Source of the DNA: Candidatus Saccharimonadota bacterium
Lineage (GTDB): Bacteria; Patescibacteriota; Saccharimonadia; Saccharimonadales; Saccharimonadaceae
Assembly: GCA_905373345.1 (NCBI GenBank)
Contig: CAJPSU010000029.1
Location: 1-7,834 of the forward strand
DNA length: 7,834 bases
Direction: 5' to 3'
In this document: piece after piece, positions 1-5,870 of the stretch
Layout: each line of letters begins with the position of its first letter
How positions within the stretch are numbered: position 1 is the stretch's first letter
The notes under the pieces: generated by a model
What the model saw: only the letters and a program-made list of their open reading frames with translations
Database searches by the model: none
What the model was told of the DNA's origin: nothing
Program-made: the position numbers and the translations under genes

Positions 1-43
1 GATCGCCGAACACTTTTGTCAACGCTTTGTCTCTCGTAACCAT
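1..43 (-). CDS. secA: Preprotein translocase SecA, N-terminal fragment (cut by window edge)
   Basis: Only the first 14 codons are visible: M-V-T-R-D-K-A-L-T-K-V-F-G-D. The 'LTKVFGD' stretch matches the conserved start of SecA proteins (typically L-x-K-[IV]-F-G). SecA is the cytosolic ATPase that pushes preproteins through the SecYEG channel. The ATG at 41-43 is preceded by a purine-rich Shine-Dalgarno (GGAGAGGG, 49-56) at good spacing, which fixes the start. The gene lies just downstream of hpf on the same strand, a gene order widespread in bacteria and independent support for the call. A terminator separates the two, so secA probably has its own promoter (57-127). The identification rests on a very short peptide plus context. 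The rest of the gene lies outside the window. Confidence 0.7.
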   Translation of the reverse strand, partial: MVTRDKALTKVFGD

Positions 44-81
44 TCAAACCCTCTCCATTTGCTAGCTAGTTCAGAAAATCT

Positions 82-127
82 ACGCTTTATTATACTATTG
101 AGCGCATTATAAATAAAGGGTTGTCAA
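82..127 (-). promoter_or_regulatory. Probable secA promoter region
   Basis: Read on the minus strand, this A+T-rich stretch has a perfect -35 hexamer TTGACA (122-127) and two TATAAT hexamers (106-111 and 89-94). Spacing from the TTGACA is 10 nt to the first and 27 nt to the second, so neither gives a canonical 17-nt pair with it. The downstream TATAAT would pair with a poor TTTATT (112-117). A start near position 82 would give a leader of about 40 nt before the secA ATG. The region is clearly promoter-like, but which elements are used cannot be decided from sequence. Confidence 0.4.
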
Positions 128-169
128 AAGAAAAACAGCTCGAGATACTGATCGGCACGCGAGCTGTTT
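126..169 (-). terminator. Rho-independent terminator of hpf
   Basis: A perfect 10-bp inverted repeat (133-142 with 160-169, core ACAGCTCG/CGAGCTGT) with a 17-nt loop is followed on the minus strand by TTTTTCTTTT. It lies about 20 nt past the hpf stop codon. Its T-tract overlaps the TTGACA element of the next promoter, so transcription of hpf and secA is separated compactly. Confidence 0.85.
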
Positions 170-189
170 ACGATTATCACTATTAAATC

Positions 190-564
190 TTACGCTTCGC
201 GGTCGTAACTGCGCTTAAACCGCGCCAAAAGTCCGCGCCGCCCAACGTGCGGCACGCGGTCTTCTTTGTATTTACGCAACTGCGCCGCTAACTTTTGCTC
301 AACAATATCAGTCGCAGCGAGCACATTAACCGTCGAGTCTTTTGCCTTTATCGTTTTATCCGGCACGGTCAAAACCGCCTCAACCTCATACTTATTACCG
401 TGGTCGCGATTAACTTCCTCAATTTTTACAATGGCACTGATTGTTTTGCGAGCGTGGCGCGTAACAAGCCTATCAAGGGCGCCGATTTTTTTGCGAATGT
501 ATTTTTTGGTTGGCTCATCAGGAGTATAGCCCCTGATACCGGCTACTTCGACATCTGCGATCAT
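190..564 (-). CDS. hpf: Short-form ribosome hibernation promoting factor (HPF/RaiA, S30AE family)
   Basis: The 124-residue basic protein has the S30AE beta-alpha-beta-beta-beta-alpha layout. Residues 3-8 form a beta strand, and a helix 'PTKKYIRKKIGALDRLV' covers about 18-34. Strands near 40-50 ('TISAIVKIEEV') and 57-75 ('YEVEAVLTVPDKTIKAKD') follow. The second helix is 'AATDIVEQKLAAQLRKYKED' at about 83-102. Family members bind the decoding centre of the 30S subunit and silence ribosomes in stationary phase or stress. The length fits the short type (E. coli HPF/YfiA) and lacks the C-terminal dimerisation domain of long HPF. ATG at 562-564 is chosen because AAAGGA lies 8 nt upstream. The in-frame TTG at 568-570 would leave only 2 nt. 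Its own promoter lies upstream and a strong terminator downstream, so it is probably monocistronic, next to secA. Confidence 0.9.
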   Translation of the reverse strand: MIADVEVAGIRGYTPDEPTKKYIRKKIGALDRLVTRHARKTISAIVKIEEVNRDHGNKYEVEAVLTVPDKTIKAKDSTVNVLAATDIVEQKLAAQLRKYKEDRVPHVGRRGLLARFKRSYDREA

Positions 565-601
565 TTCCAAGATCCTTTCGTTTAACCGTTAGTATGCCTT
601 T

Positions 602-610
602 AGTATAGCA
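602..610 (-). promoter_or_regulatory. Extended -10 promoter of hpf
   Basis: On the minus strand TGC-TATACT (610 to 602) is an extended -10 element. No good -35 is present at 16-18 nt, which is normal for TG-extended promoters. The predicted start near 595 gives a leader of about 31 nt carrying the AAAGGA ribosome binding site. It lies in the 77-nt gap after pyrD, so hpf can be transcribed independently of serS-pyrD. Confidence 0.55.
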
Positions 611-641
611 TGATTTTATGGCGAGAATACGCAGTAAATAT

Positions 642-1769
642 TTATGAGCGATGCGCCGATCCAATCGCCTCAGTTATTGTCACAAAACCGTCGCGGTCAA
701 GCAGCTTCACAAGCCCTTCGTTAATCTCGCCCACAACCTGCGGCCCTTCAAACATAAGCGCCGTTACCATCGCAACCAAGCTTGCGCCTGCGCGAATTTT
801 TTCATAGGCATCAGCCGCCGTAAACACGCCGCCAACACCGATAATTACAAACCGGTCGCGATACGCTTCGTATGTTTTATAAATCAGCTCCGTCGTAATT
901 TTCTGCGCCGGTAGTCCGCTCAAGTTGCCTTTTACATCACTGCTAAGTTCATCGGGATGCTTTAATTTTGCTCGATTTTTCACCAGATTTCCAATCGTCA
1001 GGCCGGCGACGCGGTGTTTGTCTGCGACGCGCAGCAACGCTTTGAATTGCGTCCACGATTTATCGGTCGGCAATTTGATAAACACTGGTTTCGTCAAGCG
1101 CAATTCGTCAATTGCTGAAAGCAATTTTTCTAACCGTGCCGGCGTTGTAAACGGCTCGCCGCCGTACGTATTCGGGCAGCTAACATTCACCTCGTAAAGC
1201 GGCGCGGCGTTTGCCGACTCAAGCAGCCGCAAGCTTGCACAATAATCTTCAATCGCTTCATCATCCGTCGCCGTCTGCGGCGAATTTGTTTTCGCAACCG
1301 ACACGCTCAGCGGAAAATCACGCCATAATTTCTGAGGGTACGAATGAATACGCTCAATATTACGCTCGATCCCATTGTTTGCCAGTCCAACATTAACGAC
1401 AATAGACTTCTCGCTCGGCAGCCGTTTAAACCACGGACGCGGATTACCGGCGCACACACGAGCCGTCGTCGAACCGCCAATCTCAAATCCCAGCCCAATT
1501 CGTTTTGCAATTGGCGGTAAATCAAAATTCTTATCAAGCCCTGCCGACATGCCGATCGGATTTTTGAAGCGAATCCCGAGAAGTTCCTGCTCTAACCGCA
1601 GGTTTTGGTAGCGCCATACATTCAGCACGCCAGTGAGCCGTGCTTTTTGCAGTCCACGCGCCGCCATAATCATATGCGCATGGGCTTTATCCGGATGCTC
1701 GCGGAATAATAACGGCTTCGCGACATGCCTGTAGCCCTGCCGGCTCAGTCTGCGAATTACTCGCTTCAC
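642..1769 (-). CDS. pyrD: Dihydroorotate dehydrogenase, quinone-type-like but with a Cys at the catalytic-base position
   Basis: This FMN TIM-barrel enzyme of 375 aa oxidises dihydroorotate to orotate, the redox step of pyrimidine synthesis. The N-terminal ~55 residues ('AKPLLFREHPDKAHAHM', 17-33) resemble the membrane/quinone-binding helices of class 2 enzymes. Barrel motifs are NPIGMSAGLDK (70-80, FMN-contacting Lys80), GNPRP (108-112), VNVGLANNG (125-133), VNVSCPNT (194-201), FIKLP (230-234), GNLSG (281-285) and IGVGGVF (310-316). The phosphate-end motif RAGASLVAMVTALMFEGP is at 326-343. Oddities: the SCPN motif carries Cys198 where class 2 enzymes have Ser, and the usual class 2 'NTT' is replaced by 'GNL' (260-262). 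The start is GTG at 1767-1769 with GAGGAA 9 nt upstream, inside the end of serS. It lies 3 nt after the serS stop and is probably co-transcribed with it. Confidence 0.88.
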   Translation of the reverse strand: MKRVIRRLSRQGYRHVAKPLLFREHPDKAHAHMIMAARGLQKARLTGVLNVWRYQNLRLEQELLGIRFKNPIGMSAGLDKNFDLPPIAKRIGLGFEIGGSTTARVCAGNPRPWFKRLPSEKSIVVNVGLANNGIERNIERIHSYPQKLWRDFPLSVSVAKTNSPQTATDDEAIEDYCASLRLLESANAAPLYEVNVSCPNTYGGEPFTTPARLEKLLSAIDELRLTKPVFIKLPTDKSWTQFKALLRVADKHRVAGLTIGNLVKNRAKLKHPDELSSDVKGNLSGLPAQKITTELIYKTYEAYRDRFVIIGVGGVFTAADAYEKIRAGASLVAMVTALMFEGPQVVGEINEGLVKLLDRDGFVTITEAIGSAHRS

Positions 1770-1772
1770 TGT

Positions 1773-3017
1773 CTAAATTTCCTCGCGGTTACCCATATAT
1801 GGTCGGAGTACTTCAGGAATACGCAGCTTACCGTCTACTGTTTGGCAGTTCTCTAGAATCGCTACCAAGCTCCGCGCCAAGCTCACCGCCGTACCATTCA
1901 GCGAATGCGCCGTATCAAGCGAGCCGTCAGCGCGCCGCACGCGAATATTCAAACTATGCGTCTGAAAGTCCGTACAATTTGAACAGCTAGTTAATTCGCG
2001 GTACGTACCGTCGACCGGCGACCAATATTCAATATCGTATTTTTTGAACGCCGGCGCGCCCAAGTCTCCTGCTGCAATATTCACCACATGGTATGGAATG
2101 CCGATAGCTTGCCAAATTTCTTCTTCAAGCGATAAAATCTTTTCGTGCATATCAAGCGATTGCTCGGGCGTGCAAAAGATATACATCTCCAGCTTATTAA
2201 ACTGATGAACGCGGAACAATCCACGTGCATGCTTGCCGTACGTACCCGCTTCTTTGCGGTAACACGGGCTATAGCCGACGTAATAAAGCGGCATTTTTTT
2301 CTCATCAATTATATCATCGGCATGATACCCGGTAAGCGGCATTTCTGCTGTACCAATCAGCGTCAGGTCCTCGCCTTCAACAAAATATTGGTCGTCGCTC
2401 ACATTCCCCTTCGGCGCGAACCCTGCGCCTTCAGCGGTGCGCGAATTTACCATGTGCGGCACCGTCATATAGGTAAAGCCTTTCGCGATTAGAAAATTAA
2501 GCGCGAATTGTGTCACCGCGTTTTCAAGTAGAGCCAAATCGCCTTTTAGATAATAAAATTTCGCACCAGCAACCTTCGCGCCGCGTTCAAAGTCAACCCA
2601 ACCGCGTTTCGTCGCATAATCTAGGTGGTCAACCGCACCTGTTGGCTGCTCGCCCCAGCGTTTAACTTCCACGCTATCGGCTTCGCCGCCGAGCGGAACA
2701 TCATCAGCGGTTACGTTCGGCACAGCCTTGATCGATGCTATGCATTCAGCGTCGACCTTTTTTAGGCGCTCCTCAAGCTCAATAAGTTCAGTCTTTATCT
2801 GCTTGCCCTGATCAATCAATTTTTTCTCTGGCTGCCCGTTCTTCATTTTTGCAGCGATTTCATTCCGCTTCTGGCGTAACTCATCAACCTGCCGCTGCAA
2901 CGTTCGCCGCGAATCATCCAACTCTAGCAACTGCGCAATTGAAACTTGATACCCCTTTTGCGTCGCCGCTGTCTGTACGCGCTCCGCATGTTCTCTAATG
3001 AACCGAATGTCTAACAT
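1773..3017 (-). CDS. serS: Seryl-tRNA synthetase
   Basis: This 414-aa class II aminoacyl-tRNA synthetase charges tRNA-Ser (and tRNA-Sec where present) in the cytosol. Residues 1-10 'MLDIRFIREH' are the canonical N-terminus. Residues about 30-95 form the long antiparallel coiled-coil arm that binds the tRNA extra arm. The catalytic domain follows, with the serine-pocket T-A-E at 223-225. Motif 2 is 'YRKEAG..GKHARGLFRVHQFNKLE' (253-277), a tRNA/serine-contact region is 'ELTSCSNCTDFQ' (341-352), and motif 3 is 'LNGTAVSLARSLVAILEN' (373-390). The length is slightly below the usual 420-430. The stop is TAG. No Shine-Dalgarno precedes the ATG, and a -10-like element sits exactly where a leaderless transcript would begin. 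The neighbour pyrD follows after 3 nt in the same reading frame. Confidence 0.97.
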   Translation of the reverse strand: MLDIRFIREHAERVQTAATQKGYQVSIAQLLELDDSRRTLQRQVDELRQKRNEIAAKMKNGQPEKKLIDQGKQIKTELIELEERLKKVDAECIASIKAVPNVTADDVPLGGEADSVEVKRWGEQPTGAVDHLDYATKRGWVDFERGAKVAGAKFYYLKGDLALLENAVTQFALNFLIAKGFTYMTVPHMVNSRTAEGAGFAPKGNVSDDQYFVEGEDLTLIGTAEMPLTGYHADDIIDEKKMPLYYVGYSPCYRKEAGTYGKHARGLFRVHQFNKLEMYIFCTPEQSLDMHEKILSLEEEIWQAIGIPYHVVNIAAGDLGAPAFKKYDIEYWSPVDGTYRELTSCSNCTDFQTHSLNIRVRRADGSLDTAHSLNGTAVSLARSLVAILENCQTVDGKLRIPEVLRPYMGNREEI

Positions 3018-3023
3018 GCTTTT

Positions 3024-3032
3024 ATTTTACCA
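3024..3032 (-). promoter_or_regulatory. Possible extended -10 promoter giving a leaderless serS mRNA
   Basis: Minus-strand TGG-TAAAAT (3032 to 3024) is followed by exactly 6 nt before the serS ATG at 3017. A start 7 nt past the hexamer would coincide with the A of the ATG. No Shine-Dalgarno is visible upstream of serS, which fits. No convincing -35 is present. Confidence 0.4.
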
Positions 3033-3054
3033 TAACATGTACAAGCGGCGGGTA

Positions 3055-3083
3055 TTGCTTTTTTATTGCGCTTATGATATGAT
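3055..3083 (+). promoter_or_regulatory. Promoter of the coiled-coil/DUF5663-like operon
   Basis: A -35 element TTGCTT (3055-3060), a 17-nt spacer and -10 TATGAT (3078-3083) with an upstream TG (3075-3076) form a near-consensus extended promoter. The predicted start is near 3090, about 35 nt before the ATG at 3125. The leader is A-rich (AAAAATAAAAAAG) and has no recognisable Shine-Dalgarno. It diverges from serS. Confidence 0.65.
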
Positions 3084-3124
3084 GAATTTAGGAATAAGCT
3101 AAAAATAAAAAAGACACAACAACC

Positions 3125-3445
3125 ATGCCAAGATCAGAAACATTAAGCCCATCCTCACAGACCAGAGAACAATCCGTAGACAATCCTGCTCCAGAAGGGA
3201 GTTTTGAGCAGCCCTATCCAACAAGCTCAGAAAATCCTATAGATACCCTCGGACCTGAGCATACTAGCCTAGATACTAATGTACAAACAGATCCTGATGG
3301 CGCTGAACAGACCGAGCACTCGCCAGAAACCCCCGCTACAATCGCTGAACAAGAGATAAAATCCGAAGACCGCGAGCAACTTGGTCGTGTCGGCGAGCTA
3401 AAAGTTGCCGTTCTTACAAAAGCAAACGAGGTAGCTCATAGATAG
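3125..3445 (+). CDS. Acidic low-complexity protein of 106 aa, product if TAG terminates
   Basis: This is the N-terminal part of the interrupted frame. If codon 107 is a true stop, the cell makes only this peptide. It is rich in Pro, Ser, Thr, Glu, Asp and Gln with few hydrophobic residues ('SPSSQTREQ', 'EHSPETPATIAEQEIKSED'), so it is predicted to be disordered. The last ~20 residues ('LGRVGELKVAVLTKANEVA') turn helical and more hydrophobic, as though a domain begins just where the stop cuts it. The ATG at 3125 is supported by the promoter at 3055-3083, not by a ribosome binding site. A stand-alone function is not evident. Confidence 0.5.
   Translation: MPRSETLSPSSQTREQSVDNPAPEGSFEQPYPTSSENPIDTLGPEHTSLDTNVQTDPDGAEQTEHSPETPATIAEQEIKSEDREQLGRVGELKVAVLTKANEVAHR
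3443..3445 (+). other. In-frame amber (TAG) codon inside a continuous coding frame
   Basis: The context is CAT-AGA-TAG-CAC-GGT. TAG followed by C is a comparatively leaky termination context in well-studied bacteria. Elsewhere in this window TAG ends serS and uppP normally, so TAG is not globally reassigned. Single-base changes from CAG, AAG, GAG, TGG, TAC or TAT would produce it. Confidence 0.9.
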
Positions 3446-3985
3446 CACGGTCGTCTTGTAAAGGCTTTAAACCTTGCGACTCAACCGAAGCTTGCTATAA
3501 GGAAATATGCCTACGAACGAGCGAAGAAGGCCGAGAATGCTGCAAACACCCGTAAAAACAAAGCAAAGACGGAGTGGAATAATCTGCAGCAAAAAGCAGA
3601 TAAAACTACAAACAGCCTTCTAAAAGACTATCGCCAGCGTAAAGCTAACCGAGCGAGGAATAAATATGACGCCAAAGATAATAAGGCAAAAAAGCGCACA
3701 GAAAAGCGCGAGAAAAAAGCCACATCACTTAGCAATTATGAAACAAAGCGCCAAACTCGTCTTGATAACGTCAAAACTAGATATGAGAGCAGAAATGAAG
3801 CTATAGATACTGCTAAAGGTAACTACATCAAAAACCGTCAAGAAGCCCTTGGACGCAAAGAAGTTCGAAAGGCACGACGCGAAGCACGTATTAAAAACCT
3901 CGTTGATAAAATTTATACTCAACCGCGCGAACAGTGGGAATCGCTACGTGGAGAAAAAGCTGGCGTTGCCGAATCGCTCATTATT

Positions 3986-4561
3986 ATGGCGAGCAACTAT
4001 TCACCCGCTGAGCTATTTCGCCGAATTAAAGAAACGCACGAACAAAACAAAAAGATGTCGCTTGAAAAAATTCCTAAGGAAAAATTACGTGAAGTTGGTA
4101 GAATACTTATCAACAATGACATCGCGCGCCGCAACTTCGCCAGAGAAAACGGTTTTAATGTGCCAACCGGAATAAATCGTAAACAAACGTTAGAAAATAT
4201 ACAAAGTTATCAAATGGGTTTCCAGTTGATATACGAACAAGCAGGACAATTACGATCAAAGATGAAAAAGCTACAGGAAAGTATGCATGAACTACAAGAG
4301 ATAGCGAATAACAAGAATGCATCTCCGTATGAGCGAAATCGTGCTATCCAGCAGCTTGGGCATCAGCGGGCTCAATATAATGAACTTCATAATGAACTTC
4401 AAGCTAGATTAACAAGTGCCGAGCGTAGCGGAACGATATCATCTAGATTAGCAGACCAGTCGGGACGCTTACGGCAAGAGCAAGCACTCTATGAATCCTT
4501 GCGTGATCAATACTTGCAAGAGGCGCAACAAAACGAAGATAAAGTTCAAGAAAATAATTAA
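3986..4561 (+). CDS. C-terminal coiled-coil segment of 191 aa, first ATG after the TAG
   Basis: Gene finders would likely call this piece as a separate hypothetical protein beginning 'MASNYSPAELFRRI'. It is helical, with heptad-like stretches at 'QLRSKMKKLQESMHELQEIAN' and 'LRQEQALYESLRDQYLQEAQQ', and it ends in a polar Gln/Asn tail. No Shine-Dalgarno precedes the ATG (CGCTCATTATT). The same frame stays open for 180 codons upstream with the same charged composition. I therefore think this is the end of the 478-codon protein rather than an independent gene. No known family is recognised. Confidence 0.4.
   Translation: MASNYSPAELFRRIKETHEQNKKMSLEKIPKEKLREVGRILINNDIARRNFARENGFNVPTGINRKQTLENIQSYQMGFQLIYEQAGQLRSKMKKLQESMHELQEIANNKNASPYERNRAIQQLGHQRAQYNELHNELQARLTSAERSGTISSRLADQSGRLRQEQALYESLRDQYLQEAQQNEDKVQENN
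4377..4400 (+). repeat. Two tandem copies of a 12-nt unit in the coiled-coil gene
   Basis: ATAATGAACTTC occurs twice without a gap and adds four codons, seen in the protein as 'NEL-H-NEL-Q'. It is an in-frame micro-duplication in a helical region, perhaps from replication slippage. Confidence 0.85.
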
Positions 4562-4582
4562 AAACAGGGAGACCATAAAATT

Positions 4583-4888
4583 ATGCCAATTATTACACCA
4601 GACCTACTTGCCACCCTTGGTATTAACCTTAGCGAGCAGGAACAAACATTATTAAACGAGCATGCAAGCGATACGCTTAACGAACGGGTTATGGACGAAA
4701 TCGTACAAGAGCTCACACCGGAGCAAGCTGAGCAGCTTGCCGAAATGGCAGACAATACCCCGGAGGAGATTTATCAATGGCTGATGAAAAACGTACCAGA
4801 GCTTGGACAGATTGTCTCCGACGAAGTCGACATCCTGCTCGGCGAAATTGCCGAGAATAGCGAAAATATTGCTGGTAACAATAACTAA
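4583..4888 (+). CDS. Small acidic protein, DUF5663-like
   Basis: This 101-residue, mainly alpha-helical protein has 22 Asp/Glu against one Lys and one Arg. The layout is 'ITPDLLATLGINLSEQEQTLL' (about 4-24), 'LNERVMDEIVQELTPEQAEQLAEM' (32-55) and 'TPEEIYQWLMKNVPELGQIVSDEVDILLGEI' (59-89), then an Asn-rich tail. From memory this resembles the DUF5663 family of small proteins common in candidate-phyla bacteria; I could not run a profile search. Function is unknown. There is no signal peptide or membrane helix. ATG is preceded by GGGAG (4567-4571) with an 11-nt gap, a little long. It begins 21 nt after the coiled-coil frame and ends before a strong terminator, so the two form an operon. Its strong negative charge beside a basic partner suggests, but does not show, direct interaction. 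Confidence 0.8.
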   Translation: MPIITPDLLATLGINLSEQEQTLLNEHASDTLNERVMDEIVQELTPEQAEQLAEMADNTPEEIYQWLMKNVPELGQIVSDEVDILLGEIAENSENIAGNNN

Positions 4889-4903
4889 AACTTAGCGCTA
4901 GCC

Positions 4904-4942
4904 AAAACAGGGTCAACAACCACAGCAGTTGACCCTGTTTTT
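4904..4942 (+). terminator. Intrinsic terminator between convergent genes, probably bidirectional
   Basis: A perfect 14-bp stem (4904-4917 with 4928-4941, core ACAGGGTCAAC/GTTGACCCTGT) encloses a 10-nt loop and ends in TTTTT on the plus strand. On the minus strand the hairpin is followed by TTTT, so it can also stop transcription of uppP, whose stop codon is at 4978-4980. Confidence 0.92.
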
Positions 4943-4977
4943 AGCTTATTATGATTCTAGATCTTGTTTGTTTTTAG

Positions 4978-5814
4978 CTATACAGCAGATATTACACCGC
5001 TCGCGAGCAATGCAATCACTAATCCGCCAAGTATCACGCGATACCAAATAAACGCCGAGAAATTATTATGAGCAACATATTTCAACAGCCATGCGATGAC
5101 AGCATAACCAACAACAGCCGATACAGCCGTCGCAAGCAGTGTATTTCCCCACCCCACGCCAGCCGCGATATGCTTATGCTCAGTAACCGCTTGCAGCGCA
5201 CCCGCCGCCACAAGCGCCGGAATACCAAGAAAGAAACTAAGTTTTGTCACTGCTACACGATCAAAACCACGCAGCAAGCCAGCGGAAATCGTCGCGCCAG
5301 AACGACTCACACCAGGAATCAACGCTAGACATTGTGCTATGCCAATAATCAATGTGTCGCGCCACGTCGTGTCAGTTTCAGTACGCTTTGTTTGACCATA
5401 CATATCTGCTAGCCACATCACGACACTCCAGCCAATCAGTGCAAACGCAACAAACCACAGACTGCGCAGTACCGTCTCAATTTCATCCTTAAAAGCTAGA
5501 CCGACAACTGCAATCGGTACTGAGCCAATGATAATCGCCCAACCATACGCATAATCAAATTTACGCCGAGCACGTCCCCACCATAAACCACGCCACCATG
5601 CACTCAGTACACGCCAAATATCGTTCCAGAAGTATACAACCGCGGCAGCAATCGCACCGATTTGTATTACCGCGGTAAACGCCGTTAGGCTCGCGTCGTT
5701 CAGGTTCATACCCATCAGTTTTTCAACAATCGTTAAATGACCCGTTGAGGAAACCGGCAAAAACTCCGTAACGCCTTCAACGATGCCTAGGATGATCGCT
5801 TGCCACCACGCCAC
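4978..5814 (-). CDS. uppP: Undecaprenyl-diphosphate phosphatase (UppP/BacA family)
   Basis: This 278-aa polytopic membrane enzyme dephosphorylates undecaprenyl diphosphate to the monophosphate, recycling the lipid carrier for peptidoglycan and other wall polymers. Overexpression gives bacitracin resistance in other bacteria. The N-terminal 'GIVEGVTEFLPVSSTGH' (10-26) holds the conserved (E/Q)xxxE pair Glu13/Glu17 and His26. 'PGVSRSGAT' (167-175) is the second signature, with Arg171 in the catalytic position. Several hydrophobic helices (about 45-63, 92-107, 118-136, 194-211, 225-246, 257-275) match the family. Length is typical. The start is GTG at 5812-5814 with GAGG 11 nt upstream; the N-terminus 'MAWWQAIILGIVEG' aligns with homologues. 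The stop is TAG. It lies 39 nt after the PspC-domain gene but has its own consensus promoter in that gene's end. Confidence 0.95.
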   Translation of the reverse strand: MAWWQAIILGIVEGVTEFLPVSSTGHLTIVEKLMGMNLNDASLTAFTAVIQIGAIAAAVVYFWNDIWRVLSAWWRGLWWGRARRKFDYAYGWAIIIGSVPIAVVGLAFKDEIETVLRSLWFVAFALIGWSVVMWLADMYGQTKRTETDTTWRDTLIIGIAQCLALIPGVSRSGATISAGLLRGFDRVAVTKLSFFLGIPALVAAGALQAVTEHKHIAAGVGWGNTLLATAVSAVVGYAVIAWLLKYVAHNNFSAFIWYRVILGGLVIALLASGVISAV

Positions 5815-5841
5815 AACTAAAACTGCCTCTTCATTTCACGT

Positions 5842-5870
5842 ATTATAACCAAGTTACTCGGCAAGTTCAA
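5842..5870 (-). promoter_or_regulatory. Consensus promoter of uppP, embedded in the 3' end of the PspC gene
   Basis: On the minus strand TTGAAC (5870-5865), a 17-nt spacer and TATAAT (5847-5842) form a near-perfect housekeeping promoter. The -35 and part of the spacer lie in the last codons of the upstream gene. The predicted start near 5835 leaves a ~20-nt leader that contains the GAGG ribosome binding site. Confidence 0.75.

Larger units (their letters stand above)
3125..4561 (+). pseudogene. Long charged coiled-coil protein, one reading frame interrupted by an in-frame TAG
   Basis: Frame 2 runs from ATG 3125 to TAA 4559-4561 (478 codon positions) with a single internal stop, TAG at 3443-3445 (codon 107). 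I read codons 108-287 one by one: there is no other stop and no ATG, GTG or TTG. The product has three zones. Residues 1-105 are Pro/Ser/Thr/Glu-rich, acidic and probably disordered. Residues 108-270 are strongly basic and helical (for example 'RKNKAKTEWNNLQQKADKT', 'KKRTEKREKKA'). Residues 288-478 are helical and Gln/Glu/Arg-rich with coiled-coil character. There is no signal peptide or membrane segment, so it is probably cytosolic. I recognise no family. The frame is preserved on both sides, so the stop is either a recent nonsense mutation, a sequencing error, or a read-through site. It has its own promoter upstream and a DUF5663-like gene 21 nt downstream. Confidence 0.7.

Noticed and set aside
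106..127. TTGACA and TATAAT as a matched promoter pair for secA
   Set aside because: The spacer is only 10 nt, too short for a sigma-70-type pair. The elements are reported only as a promoter-like region.
568..570. TTG as the hpf start codon
   Set aside because: It would leave only 2 nt after the AAAGGA ribosome binding site. The ATG two codons later has 8 nt.
3507..3623. Plus-strand ATG with AAGGA-like sequence upstream, 38-codon frame inside the coiled-coil gene
   Set aside because: It is in a different frame from the flanking open frame, short, Arg/Lys/Gln-rich as expected of a shifted reading of A-rich DNA, and ends in TAA after 38 codons.
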